Positions 6,979 to 13,834 of a stretch of 64,000 nt of DNA are shown here, in pieces. How positions within the stretch are numbered: the first letter of the stretch is position 1; each line of letters opens with the position of its first letter. Origin of the DNA: Gordonibacter sp. An230 (GTDB taxonomy: Bacteria > Actinomycetota > Coriobacteriia > Coriobacteriales > Eggerthellaceae). The DNA lies in the NCBI RefSeq assembly GCF_002159915.1, contig NZ_NFJP01000002.1, forward strand, positions 124,001-188,000. The letters are read 5' to 3'. The translations under genes and the position numbers were made by a program. The notes under the pieces were generated by a model. The model was not told where the DNA came from. It worked only from the letters and a program-made list of their open reading frames with translations, and did no database searches.

Positions 6979-7887
6979 TTAAGCGAAGCTGAAGAGGTAT
7001 TTCGTCCATCTGCGTTGAGCGCTCTGCATGATGGTCTTAGTTCTCCTCATGTAGTGGCTGTATGCAACGTCCACGTCCGCGTGGCCAAGCTGCATTGCTA
7101 TCGTCTCTATGGGTATGCCAGCCTCGACGGCAAGCGTCCCCCACGTGTGCCTGAGGCCTTGCATCGACACCTCAGGCAGCCCCGCTCTGCGAACGAATCG
7201 CCTGATCCTCCCTGCCACCTGCGACGGCGTCAGGCCCCCTACGATCCGCCCTGCCGGGCTGCCCGCGCCCCTATGGATCGCCCGAAGCCGGTCGAGCGCC
7301 CATCTCGCCAGGTACAGCTCCCGGTCGCCCTTCGGCGTTTTGGTGGCGTACAGCTCGACACCGCCCCTGACCTGCTGCAGCGTCTTGCTTACGACCACCT
7401 TGCCGCTACGCCAGTCGATGTCGGCCCATTCGAGAGCGTACGCCTCGCCGGGACGGAGCCCCAGGGCGGACGCCACGATGCAAGTCGCTTCAAGGGGGTG
7501 GCCCCACATCCCGCGCAGACGTTTTGCGAGTTGCTTGGCCGAGAGCGTCTCGAAGCGATGGACGGGCTTGCGGGGCAGCTCGATGCCCACAGTAGGGTCG
7601 ATGACGAGCATGGCCCATCTGCGCACGGCCCACCTGATCACCTGCCGGAGGCACTTGTAGGCCTTCGCCGCCGCGCCCGGGAGGTCGAATGCGTCAACCC
7701 ACGATTGCACCTCGTCGCGCTCCACCTGTGAGACGGTCAGACCGCCGAACCGGGGTAGCACGTGCAGCCTCAGGCTGCTCTCGTACCCCTCGACGGTGTT
7801 CGTCCTTCTGCGTGCGCGCTTGTCAGGCAAGTAGTGGCCCTCCACGATCTCCTCGAGCGTCATGCCCATCGCCTCGGCTGCGTCCAT
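6979..7887 (-). CDS. Tyrosine recombinase, probable shufflon (Rci-like) recombinase
   Basis: This 302-residue protein has an N-terminal SAM-like core-binding domain (about residues 28-95) and a C-terminal catalytic domain. Visible catalytic residues are Arg145 (ALGLRPGEAY), Lys183 (ATKTPKG), Arg246 (GLRHTW), His269 (LGHADV) and the probable nucleophile Tyr279 (SHYMRR). The His of the usual HxxR box is replaced by Gln243. AGGAGG precedes ATG 7887. It is coded against the tail genes, ends one base from the outermost shufflon site, and no other recombinase is visible, so it is the best candidate to shuffle the cassettes. It could also, or instead, be the prophage integrase, since a tRNA junction lies 1.8 kb away. 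The family is certain; the shufflon role is inferred. Confidence 0.82.
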   Translation of the reverse strand: MDAAEAMGMTLEEIVEGHYLPDKRARRRTNTVEGYESSLRLHVLPRFGGLTVSQVERDEVQSWVDAFDLPGAAAKAYKCLRQVIRWAVRRWAMLVIDPTVGIELPRKPVHRFETLSAKQLAKRLRGMWGHPLEATCIVASALGLRPGEAYALEWADIDWRSGKVVVSKTLQQVRGGVELYATKTPKGDRELYLARWALDRLRAIHRGAGSPAGRIVGGLTPSQVAGRIRRFVRRAGLPEVSMQGLRHTWGTLAVEAGIPIETIAMQLGHADVDVAYSHYMRRTKTIMQSAQRRWTKYLFSFA

Positions 7888-7906
7888 CTCTTCCTCCTGT
7901 CTCCGT

Positions 7907-7996
7907 AAAATCCCAGAGCGTCTCGCCCTGAATCACATGGTAGACGATCTGGGATTTTTCAATCGTGACACGTGGCACACGATTGACGCAATCGTG
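7907..7996. promoter_or_regulatory. Repeat-rich divergent control region between recombinase and lysis genes
   Basis: The 125 bp between the recombinase start (7887) and the lysis gene start (8013) contains two sets of repeats. An 11-bp inverted repeat, AAAATCCCAGA at 7907-7917 and TCTGGGATTTT at 7948-7958, carries the same GGGAT/ATCCC arms as the shufflon sites. The 8-mer CAATCGTG occurs at 7960-7967 and 7989-7996 and in inverse orientation at 7978-7985. Such clustering suggests operator sites for one or both divergent promoters. I could not place convincing -35/-10 boxes. Confidence 0.5.
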
Positions 7997-8012
7997 GAAA
8001 GGAGGTGATGCA

Positions 8013-8297
8013 ATGGACGACCGGTGCGACCAGCACTCGGCACACGACCGCGCCATCCGCTCGCACGACAGGCGGCTCGACGCCCACGGAGAGCAGATCG
8101 ACAAGATCAACGAGACGCTTTCAGCTCTCAAGGAGATCGAGAGGCAAAACCAGCAGCGCATAGACGCCATGGACGAGAGGCTCGTCGCCCTGGAGGCAAG
8201 GCCCGCGAGGCGCTGGGAGGACATGGCCGACAGAGCGCTGTGGGCGCTCGTGGCGGCCGCCGTCGGATGGGCGCTCGCTGGCATAGGCGCAGCATGA
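8013..8297 (+). CDS. XhlA-like coiled-coil lysis accessory protein
   Basis: The protein has 94 residues. ATG 8013 follows a near-perfect ribosome-binding site (AAAGGAGGTGATGC), which decides the start over the longer frame. Residues 1-65 form a charged heptad-rich coiled coil (AIRSHDRRLDAHGEQIDKI), and the last 20 residues are one membrane helix (ALWALVAAAVGWALAGIGAA). This layout matches haemolysin XhlA-type proteins, which sit next to holin and endolysin genes and assist lysis. It is followed by the holin 13 bp downstream. Confidence 0.65.
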   Translation: MDDRCDQHSAHDRAIRSHDRRLDAHGEQIDKINETLSALKEIERQNQQRIDAMDERLVALEARPARRWEDMADRALWALVAAAVGWALAGIGAA

Positions 8298-8310
8298 GAT
8301 AGGAGAGACA

Positions 8311-8559
8311 ATGAACGAGAATTTACCCAGCTGGCCGATCCCGAGCCGTGTTTACGACGTGCTCAAGTGGGCGGGCCTCATCGCGCTGCCCGCACTCGCC
8401 ACGCTCTTCGGCACGTGCGCCGGGGCGTGGGGAGCGGACGCGGCGACGGCCCAGGCGGTTGTGACCACGATTAACGCCGTCGGGACGTTTATTGGCGTCG
8501 CGATCGGGGCGAGCCAGCTCAAAGCGGGGAAGGGGGGCTCGGATGCTGACGAAGGCTAG
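8311..8559 (+). CDS. Phage holin
   Basis: This 82-residue protein has two hydrophobic segments (about residues 19-43, KWAGLIALPALATLFGTCAG, and 47-68, AQAVVTTINAVGTFIGVAIG), a short polar N-terminus and a charged C-terminus. The pattern resembles the LC3/LL-H holin family. It lies between the XhlA-like gene and the endolysin and overlaps the endolysin start by 17 bp, a typical lysis cassette. GGAGAGA precedes ATG 8311. Holins make the membrane lesion that times lysis. Because the endolysin has its own export signal, this protein might only depolarise the membrane. Confidence 0.78.
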   Translation: MNENLPSWPIPSRVYDVLKWAGLIALPALATLFGTCAGAWGADAATAQAVVTTINAVGTFIGVAIGASQLKAGKGGSDADEG

Positions 8560-9610
8560 GCGATCCCTCGCGGCGCTCTCCGCGCTCCTCGTCGCGCTCT
8601 CGCTCGCCTTGCCGCGTGCGCAGGCGATAGCCTACGAGAGCAGCGACAACGTCGTGGCACCGGGCCACGGCTACAACAGCGCGCAGTACCTGGTCGTCCA
8701 CGAGACGGCCAACCCCGGCGCATCCGCCTGGAACCACGTGCTCTACTGGGGCAGCAACCCAGACTACGCCGTCCACTACGTGATGGAGCTGGACGGCTCC
8801 ACGGTGTACCGCACCATGTACGACGACCGCCTGGCTTGGCATGTGGGCAACGGCAACTACCAGACGGTGGGCATCGAGCTCGCCCACGCCACCAACCAGG
8901 CCGACTTCGACCGGCAGTGGGCCGAGGCGGTGCGCTGGTGCGGCGACTACCTGGCCTCGCGGGGCTGGGGCGTTGACAGGCTGCTCTCCCACGACGAGTG
9001 CCGCCGCATCTGGGGAGGCACCGACCACACCGACCCGACGGGCTACTTCGCCAGCTACGGGCGCACGTGGGGGCAGTTCGAGCAGTGCGTGGCCGACTAC
9101 ATGGGCTCCGGGGTCGTCGTGACCCCCGGCACCTCGGGCACGGGCGGCAGCTCCAACGTGTCGGAGGAGGTGCGCTACCGCTCATCTTCCGATCCCTCCG
9201 GTGCCTACTGGCTCCCGGAGATGATCGACCGATACGACACGGGCGGCTCTGGGGACACCTACGCCGGGGACGGCCAGCCCATGCGATGGCTCGCCATCGA
9301 CATGCCGGGATGGTATCAAGTGCGCACCCAGGCCAACGGCTGGCTCGACCCCGTGTCGGGCTACGACACGGACGACCTGATGTACGGCTGCGCCGGGGAC
9401 GGCTCGCCCATCACGGCGATCCGCTGCTACTACGAGACGCCCGACCCGGCATCGACGGGCTGGCGCGTCGTGGAGTACGCGGCGGCCAACCAGGGGGAGG
9501 GCTTCCTGGCCAAGATGCGCGACCTGACGGACACGTCCGGATGGGGCGACGACTACGCCGGAAACGGCGGGGTGATCACGGCCTTCTGGGCCGACCTGGC
9601 GGCAGCCTAG
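8543..9610 (+). CDS. Endolysin: exported N-acetylmuramoyl-L-alanine amidase (Amidase_2)
   Basis: The protein has 355 residues. ATG 8543 is chosen because it begins a Sec-type signal peptide (MLTKARRSLAALSALLVALS, cleavage likely after AQA near residue 28). Residues about 40-185 form an Amidase_2 domain with probable zinc ligands in VVHETAN, an AVHYVMELDG strand and DHTDPTGYF. A Ser/Gly linker leads to a C-terminal wall-binding region with two similar units (GDTYAGDGQPM and DDYAGNGGVI). A signal peptide on an endolysin implies host secretion, so the holin would only trigger activation. The gene overlaps the holin end. Confidence 0.86.
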   Translation: MLTKARRSLAALSALLVALSLALPRAQAIAYESSDNVVAPGHGYNSAQYLVVHETANPGASAWNHVLYWGSNPDYAVHYVMELDGSTVYRTMYDDRLAWHVGNGNYQTVGIELAHATNQADFDRQWAEAVRWCGDYLASRGWGVDRLLSHDECRRIWGGTDHTDPTGYFASYGRTWGQFEQCVADYMGSGVVVTPGTSGTGGSSNVSEEVRYRSSSDPSGAYWLPEMIDRYDTGGSGDTYAGDGQPMRWLAIDMPGWYQVRTQANGWLDPVSGYDTDDLMYGCAGDGSPITAIRCYYETPDPASTGWRVVEYAAANQGEGFLAKMRDLTDTSGWGDDYAGNGGVITAFWADLAAA

Positions 9611-9687
9611 AGGCTAGGCGGCCGTGATAATCACTCCGATTTGCCGTGTATTTCGGCCAATTTGGGACAATTCCAAACGATCCGCAA

Positions 9688-9725
9688 AAATGGGAGAACG
9701 CTCGATTCTCGGCGTTCTCCCATTT
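9688..9725 (-). terminator. Rho-independent terminator of tRNA-Leu
   Basis: A perfect 14-bp stem (AAATGGGAGAACGC with GCGTTCTCCCATTT) and a 10-nt loop. On the minus strand it is followed by a short T run, just downstream of the tRNA. Confidence 0.8.
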
Positions 9726-9733
9726 CAAACGTC

Positions 9734-9818
9734 TGGTAGGGGCGGCGGGACTCGAACCCGCACGACCGGAGTCGGAAGATTTTAAGTCTCCTGCGTCTGC
9801 CAATTCCGCCACGCCCCC
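9734..9818 (-). tRNA. tRNA-Leu (TAA anticodon), likely prophage attachment gene
   Basis: An 85-nt cloverleaf with a long variable arm, as expected for class II leucine tRNA. The acceptor GGGGGCG (9818-9812) pairs with CGCCCCT (9744-9738), the anticodon loop is CTTAAAA, TTCGAGT sits in the T loop, and the CCA end is encoded at 9736-9734. The 3' end faces the prophage, consistent with integration into the tRNA 3' end. Confidence 0.92.
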
Positions 9819-10226
9819 GCGCAGCCCGTCGAAACGACGAGGGAAACGATGGATGCTTATCGTATCAAATCGAACCGCCACGCGCAGCGGAAACGGACGG
9901 GGCCGCACAAAGACTCTCCACTCCGGAACGGAACCGCTGGCATATGCGACCTCCCTACCGAGCGAAACCCGCCCGCAAGACGTTTGCCCAGAGGAGACGA
10001 CGAACATCCCGCACAACCGCCTCGAGCCAAGCGAGCCTGCCCCCGTCCTCTCCGCCGCGAAAGACGAAGATGAAGCCGTCGTCACATCCAACCGTAGGCC
10101 TTTAGCACATTTTTTGGCGCCCCGGGCCTCGCCGGCCGCCTCCGCGCAATGCCGTTTCGCACCTTCGCGGAAGCCGCGCGCGCGGCCAGAACCACGCCCG
10201 GCCTCGATGCGAGCGCCTCGCGCCTC
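9819..10226. other. Intergenic stretch without a supported gene
   Basis: About 400 bp between tRNA-Leu and the Ppx/GppA gene. Open frames crossing it run through the tRNA gene and lack family features. The AT-richer part near 9850-9870 could hold the tRNA promoter, but no clear boxes were found. Confidence 0.5.
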
Positions 10227-11234
10227 TCAACCCAAGCCGGAGCGAGCCGCATCGAGAACGAGACCGTGCAGGATGTCGGATTCGCTCACGGTGAACGAAT
10301 CGACGCCCGCCAGATCGAGCACGGTCTGCAAGATCATCATGCCCGCCACGATAACAGGCGCGCGACCCGGATCCAACCCGACGATGCGCTCGCGCTCTGA
10401 AAGCGTCACGCCGCGCAGCCGCTCGTCCACAGCATCGAGATCCGATCGCGTGACGAGGGCCCTGTGGACGCGCGTCGTATCGTAGACGCGCATCCGCTCG
10501 CGCACGGACACCACGGTAGTGGCCGTGCCAGCCACGGCCACCAGCCGATCAGGGAAAAACCTCGAGGCGCGCAGCTCCTCGAAGAACGGCCTCATCCCCT
10601 CCCGCACCCATCGTCGGGCGAGCTCGAGCTCGCGCTCGGCGGGAGGATCGGACGCGAGGAACTTCTCCGTGACGCGGCGGCACCCTATGTCGAAGGAGCG
10701 CGCACGTACGGGATCGTCGCCCGCACATCCGGCCACGACCTCTGTTGAACCGCCGCCTATGTCCACGACGATCAGGCGCTCGCCTAAAAAATCGCACGAC
10801 GCGCCCGCGAACGACAACGCCGCCTCACGCGCGCCGGGAATCACCGCAAGCTTGATGCCGCATTCAGCGAGCAGGCGTTCGAACTCGTGCGCATTGCGCG
10901 CATCGCGCGCCGCCGACGTGGCGACGGCCGTCACCCGAACGAGCCGTTCCGACTGCTCGAAGCCGACGAGCACCTCTCGATAGTGGGCGACCGCATCCGC
11001 CACGCGGCGCATGGCCTCGGGCTTGAGCACTCCCGAAGCGTCCACGCCCTCGCCAAGGTTCGTGATGGCGTACTCGCGATCAAGCTCGCATAGCCGTCCC
11101 AACTCGTCGACGTCGGCGACGAGCATACGGCACGTCACCGTTCCGATATCGATAGCTGCGTAGCGGCCGGGACGGAAGACGCCGTCCGAGGCAGGGTCCT
11201 TCGACGCTCCCGGCGCAACCGTCAGTGCGCTCAC
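10227..11234 (-). CDS. Exopolyphosphatase / guanosine pentaphosphatase (Ppx/GppA family)
   Basis: The protein has 335 residues. The actin-like fold is shown by the phosphate-1 motif AAIDIGTVTCRMLVAD at the N-terminus and the phosphate-2 motif VVDIGGGSTEVV near residue 140, with a TAVATSAARDA segment between. The enzyme hydrolyses terminal phosphate of inorganic polyphosphate or pppGpp in the cytoplasm. GTG 11234 is preferred because GGGGAGGTGCCG precedes it and it starts 23 bp after the upstream DivIC-like stop. The length matches the short, single-module Ppx type of Actinobacteria. Which substrate it uses cannot be told from sequence. Confidence 0.87.
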   Translation of the reverse strand: MSALTVAPGASKDPASDGVFRPGRYAAIDIGTVTCRMLVADVDELGRLCELDREYAITNLGEGVDASGVLKPEAMRRVADAVAHYREVLVGFEQSERLVRVTAVATSAARDARNAHEFERLLAECGIKLAVIPGAREAALSFAGASCDFLGERLIVVDIGGGSTEVVAGCAGDDPVRARSFDIGCRRVTEKFLASDPPAERELELARRWVREGMRPFFEELRASRFFPDRLVAVAGTATTVVSVRERMRVYDTTRVHRALVTRSDLDAVDERLRGVTLSERERIVGLDPGRAPVIVAGMMILQTVLDLAGVDSFTVSESDILHGLVLDAARSGLG

Positions 11235-11257
11235 CGGCACCTCCCCATGCGTTTTTC

Positions 11258-12274
11258 CTATTCGACGCCAAACAACGGGTCGAGAAGAACCGAATACCAC
11301 GTTTCGGGCGCCTCGATGCTGTCGGAGACGATATTAGCCTGAAACGTCGACCCCTCTTCGGGAAGATCGAGTCCGCGCACATTCGCCGTTTCCTCGCCCT
11401 CCTTCACCCAACCGAACTGTTCATGGGCATACGCCTCGATGCCGGAATCCGTCTGCAGGGCCTCCACGTTGCCTTCGAGCGATTCGTTGCGATCCGCCAG
11501 CGCTGCGTATTCGGCCGCCAACCGGTCTCGATCACGCAACGCATGATAATACTGCTGAGCAGAAGGGTACAGGAAGGAGAACGACAGCACGAGGCACCCG
11601 ACGACGATCACGGAGGTGACAAACGCACGCGACTTGAGCAACGCGAACGAGCCGAACGCAGAACCGCGCTTCGTCGAAGCCTTGCCGGACGCCTCGTTTT
11701 GCATGCGAGCCGCCAAACGGTGCTTCGCGCCCATCTTTCCCCTGTAGACGGCAGCTCGCGGCCCGCCCTCAGATGCGGAGGCCGAAGCGTCCTGCGAACC
11801 GAACTGCTTTGAGAATTTCCGTTCGGCCCTGGCCTTCGCTCGGGCGCGCTTCGCCTCGGCGAAACGCGAGACCCCGTTGTCACGCCGCTCGCAGTCATCA
11901 GCGCGAGCATGGCGAGGGCCGCCAGATAGAGAGGCCGTCGAATCCCCCAACCGCGATCCGACAGGACGCGCGCCGCGGTGCGCTGCCGACGACGAGGGGA
12001 AGTCGTCGCCAACATCGATGAAGCCACCCGAACCGCGGCGAGACGAGACGCCGATGGACGCCGAGCGACCAGCGGCAGAGCGTTGCGAAGACGAGCGACG
12101 CGACTCGGACGATGCCCGAAATGGCGACTCGAATACGGAAGCGTCGATGCGCTTCGCAGTCGAAGCGCTATGGGAGGGGAAGAGGCCGCGACGGTTCGCG
12201 GCAATATCGCGCCGAGCTTCGTCGAACGAAAGAATGTTCGTCTGCCGTGCCACTGAAGTGCGCCCCTTTTGCAT
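11258..12274 (-). CDS. DivIC/FtsB-like septum formation initiator with long cytoplasmic N-terminus
   Basis: The protein has 338 residues. The first 215 are polar, Ser/Arg/Ala-rich and probably disordered. One membrane helix follows (about residues 218-240, FVTSVIVVGCLVLSFSFLYP), then a coiled coil (HALRDRDRLAAEYAALADRN) and a C-terminal DivIC-type segment (YAHEQFGWVKEGEE). FtsB/DivIC proteins link FtsQ and FtsL in the divisome. The long basic N-terminal region is unusual, since most family members have only a few cytoplasmic residues. It sits directly upstream of the ppx gene on the same strand, a common actinobacterial pairing. Confidence 0.8.
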   Translation of the reverse strand: MQKGRTSVARQTNILSFDEARRDIAANRRGLFPSHSASTAKRIDASVFESPFRASSESRRSSSQRSAAGRSASIGVSSRRGSGGFIDVGDDFPSSSAAHRGARPVGSRLGDSTASLSGGPRHARADDCERRDNGVSRFAEAKRARAKARAERKFSKQFGSQDASASASEGGPRAAVYRGKMGAKHRLAARMQNEASGKASTKRGSAFGSFALLKSRAFVTSVIVVGCLVLSFSFLYPSAQQYYHALRDRDRLAAEYAALADRNESLEGNVEALQTDSGIEAYAHEQFGWVKEGEETANVRGLDLPEEGSTFQANIVSDSIEAPETWYSVLLDPLFGVE

Positions 12275-12435
12275 CGTGGTTCGTTGATGGTGTGCGTAAT
12301 GCAGGAGATGGGGCTAGGATACCACACCGCATGCCTCTCCGCCACCGACGAGACGATGCGTCGAAGGAGTGTTGGGCATCCGTCAAAACGCGAGTGATCG
12401 CGGAAAACGAAACCCGTCACATAAGGGCTCCTTCG

Positions 12436-12816
12436 CTACAGATCGAGCTTCTTAATATAAGAACTCCATTTTTCGAACGAGTCGTCGCTGATGGCATGCT
12501 CCATGAGGCAAGCCTCCTTCTCCGCCTGCTCCTCGGGGATGCCGAGCGCCTTCGTAAGGAACGTTGCCAGCATGCGATGCCGGTCGAGCACAGACGTGCC
12601 GTACTCGTAGCCCTGCTCGGTAAGCGTGATGTCGCCGTAGTACGGTTGCTCGGCCAAACCCTTCTCCTTCAAAGCGGTCATGGCCTTGTTTACCGAAGCC
12701 TTCGACACGCCGAGCTTCATCGCAACATCGACCGATCTCACCGACGCTTTCGTCGTTCCCCCGAGCATGACAATGGCCTCGAGGTAGTCTTCGTGCGACA
12801 TGGACATCTTCTCCAT
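12436..12816 (-). CDS. DtxR/MntR-family metal-dependent repressor
   Basis: The protein has 126 residues. ATG 12816 follows AAAGGAGGTTCC. The N-terminal winged helix (MSMSHEDYLEAIVMLGG, VRSVDVAMKLGVSKASVNKA, then TLTEQGYEYGTSVLDRH) and the helical dimerisation part with metal ligands (EACLMEHAISDD) match the DtxR family. It is the short form without the SH3-like third domain. It lies at the end of the ferrous-iron uptake cluster, and a palindrome that could be its operator lies between feoA and feoB. It probably represses iron (or manganese) uptake when metal is plentiful. Confidence 0.85.
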   Translation of the reverse strand: MEKMSMSHEDYLEAIVMLGGTTKASVRSVDVAMKLGVSKASVNKAMTALKEKGLAEQPYYGDITLTEQGYEYGTSVLDRHRMLATFLTKALGIPEEQAEKEACLMEHAISDDSFEKWSSYIKKLDL

Positions 12817-13587
12817 GGAACCTCCTTTTGCTCGCATGCTCATAGTACCACTCATGCTCGCCGAGATAGGGCGGCATAGGGGAAGCGGCAGTCGGGAAGC
12901 GGAGAGCAAAAGAGCGAGACTTGAGAGAGGGGTCCGCTTGGCAGAGGGCCGGGCGAGGTGCGGCCAGGCGAGAGGCCTTCGGCACCGAGCCAACGGGGCG
13001 CTTCGCCGTCCTCTACGGGTCGGCAGGACGAAAAATCCCCGCCACCCCGGCGAGGGGAGGGGGCGAGCTGCGAATGGGCCATTTGCACAGCTTTCTATGC
13101 AGCGCACCGACAGGCACCAGCCTACGGCCGCGTGCCTGCGCCGTCGATACGAGCCATCGTGTCGAAATGTGCGACCGCCTGGCAAGGGCGTCCCGCCAAA
13201 AGCGGAAGACGAAGGAGATCGGGCACATCGCAGAAGCGCTCCCGAGGCCTTGCGGAATGCGGAAAAGGCGCATGCGGGCCGCATCCGGCGACACGCGCCT
13301 CTGATGAGCGGGAACGGCGACGGAAGGTCGCCGCCCCGCGAAAAGGAGGAGCTCGCGCGCTCCGAGCCCCTCCTTGTGGGCTTCCGCGCTCCCAAGCGCT
13401 TCCTCGGGCTCGCCGCCGCTTCGGCGAGCCCCGGCGCCCCCGTGCCTATCGCAGCGCCCCCGCACCCGGAGCGACGCGAGCCCGATCCGCGTTCCCGCAG
13501 CGCCTTTGCAACCGCGCGTCGCTCGGACGCGGGCTAAGGCCGAGAAGGCTTTCTTTCCCTTCTCTGAACGAGCGCTCGGCAGCGCGA
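12817..13587. other. 770-bp stretch without a supported gene
   Basis: No open frame here has a recognisable domain or ribosome-binding site. Several GC-rich hairpins are present, for example GGGCTCGCCG at 13406-13415 with its complement at 13422-13431. A weak stem at 13542-13564 could end the feo transcript. The stretch may be decayed coding DNA or hold an untranslated RNA. I cannot name one. Confidence 0.45.
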
Positions 13588-13803
13588 TCAGCGGCAGCGA
13601 TCCGCCTCGACGGCCCGCTCGAGATCGGCGGCCATGCGCGCAGCGGCCGCACAGCCAGAGCAGCCGGCGCACCCTCCGGCACAGCTGGCTGCACCGGAGC
13701 CGTCTTTACGGCAATCGCACAGGCCGTTGCGCCACAGCCGGCGCACCGACAGAAATGCGAGCCCCGCGACGACCAGTCCAACGACTGTAGTTGAAACGAG
13801 CAT
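13588..13803 (-). CDS. FeoB-associated Cys-rich membrane protein
   Basis: This 71-residue protein starts at ATG 13803 with AAAGGA upstream. One N-terminal membrane helix (LVSTTVVGLVVAGLAFLSVR) is followed by a Cys-rich stretch (CDC, then CAGGCAGCSGC) and a short charged tail. This is the layout of the small FeoB-associated Cys-rich proteins found after feoB in anaerobes. The start lies 31 bp after the feoB stop on the same strand. Its role is not known in detail. It may bind iron or an iron-sulphur centre at the inner face of the FeoB pore. Confidence 0.82.
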   Translation of the reverse strand: MLVSTTVVGLVVAGLAFLSVRRLWRNGLCDCRKDGSGAASCAGGCAGCSGCAAAARMAADLERAVEADRCR

Positions 13804-13834
13804 GTCGCATCCTTTCCCGAACGTCGCCCGCATG

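Larger units (their letters stand above)
1..9733. mobile_element. Right arm of a siphovirus-like prophage (tail, shufflon, recombinase, lysis)
   Basis: Gene order is tail assembly chaperone, tape measure, distal tail protein, tail endopeptidase-like protein, tail tip protein, recombinase, holin and endolysin, which is a classic long-tailed phage tail-to-lysis order. The prophage continues off the left edge of the window. On the right, phage genes stop at 9610 and a host tRNA-Leu gene follows with its 3' end facing the phage, the usual geometry when integration used the tRNA 3' end. The exact right boundary is inferred. The duplicate attachment site would lie outside the window. Confidence 0.85.

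Noticed and set aside
5187..7887. Diversity-generating retroelement as an explanation for tail variation
   Set aside because: No reverse transcriptase and no near-identical template/variable repeat pair are present; the repeats are short recombination sites.
9576..10091. Minus-strand open frame running through tRNA-Leu
   Set aside because: The tRNA sequence itself produces the apparent peptide; there is no independent support.
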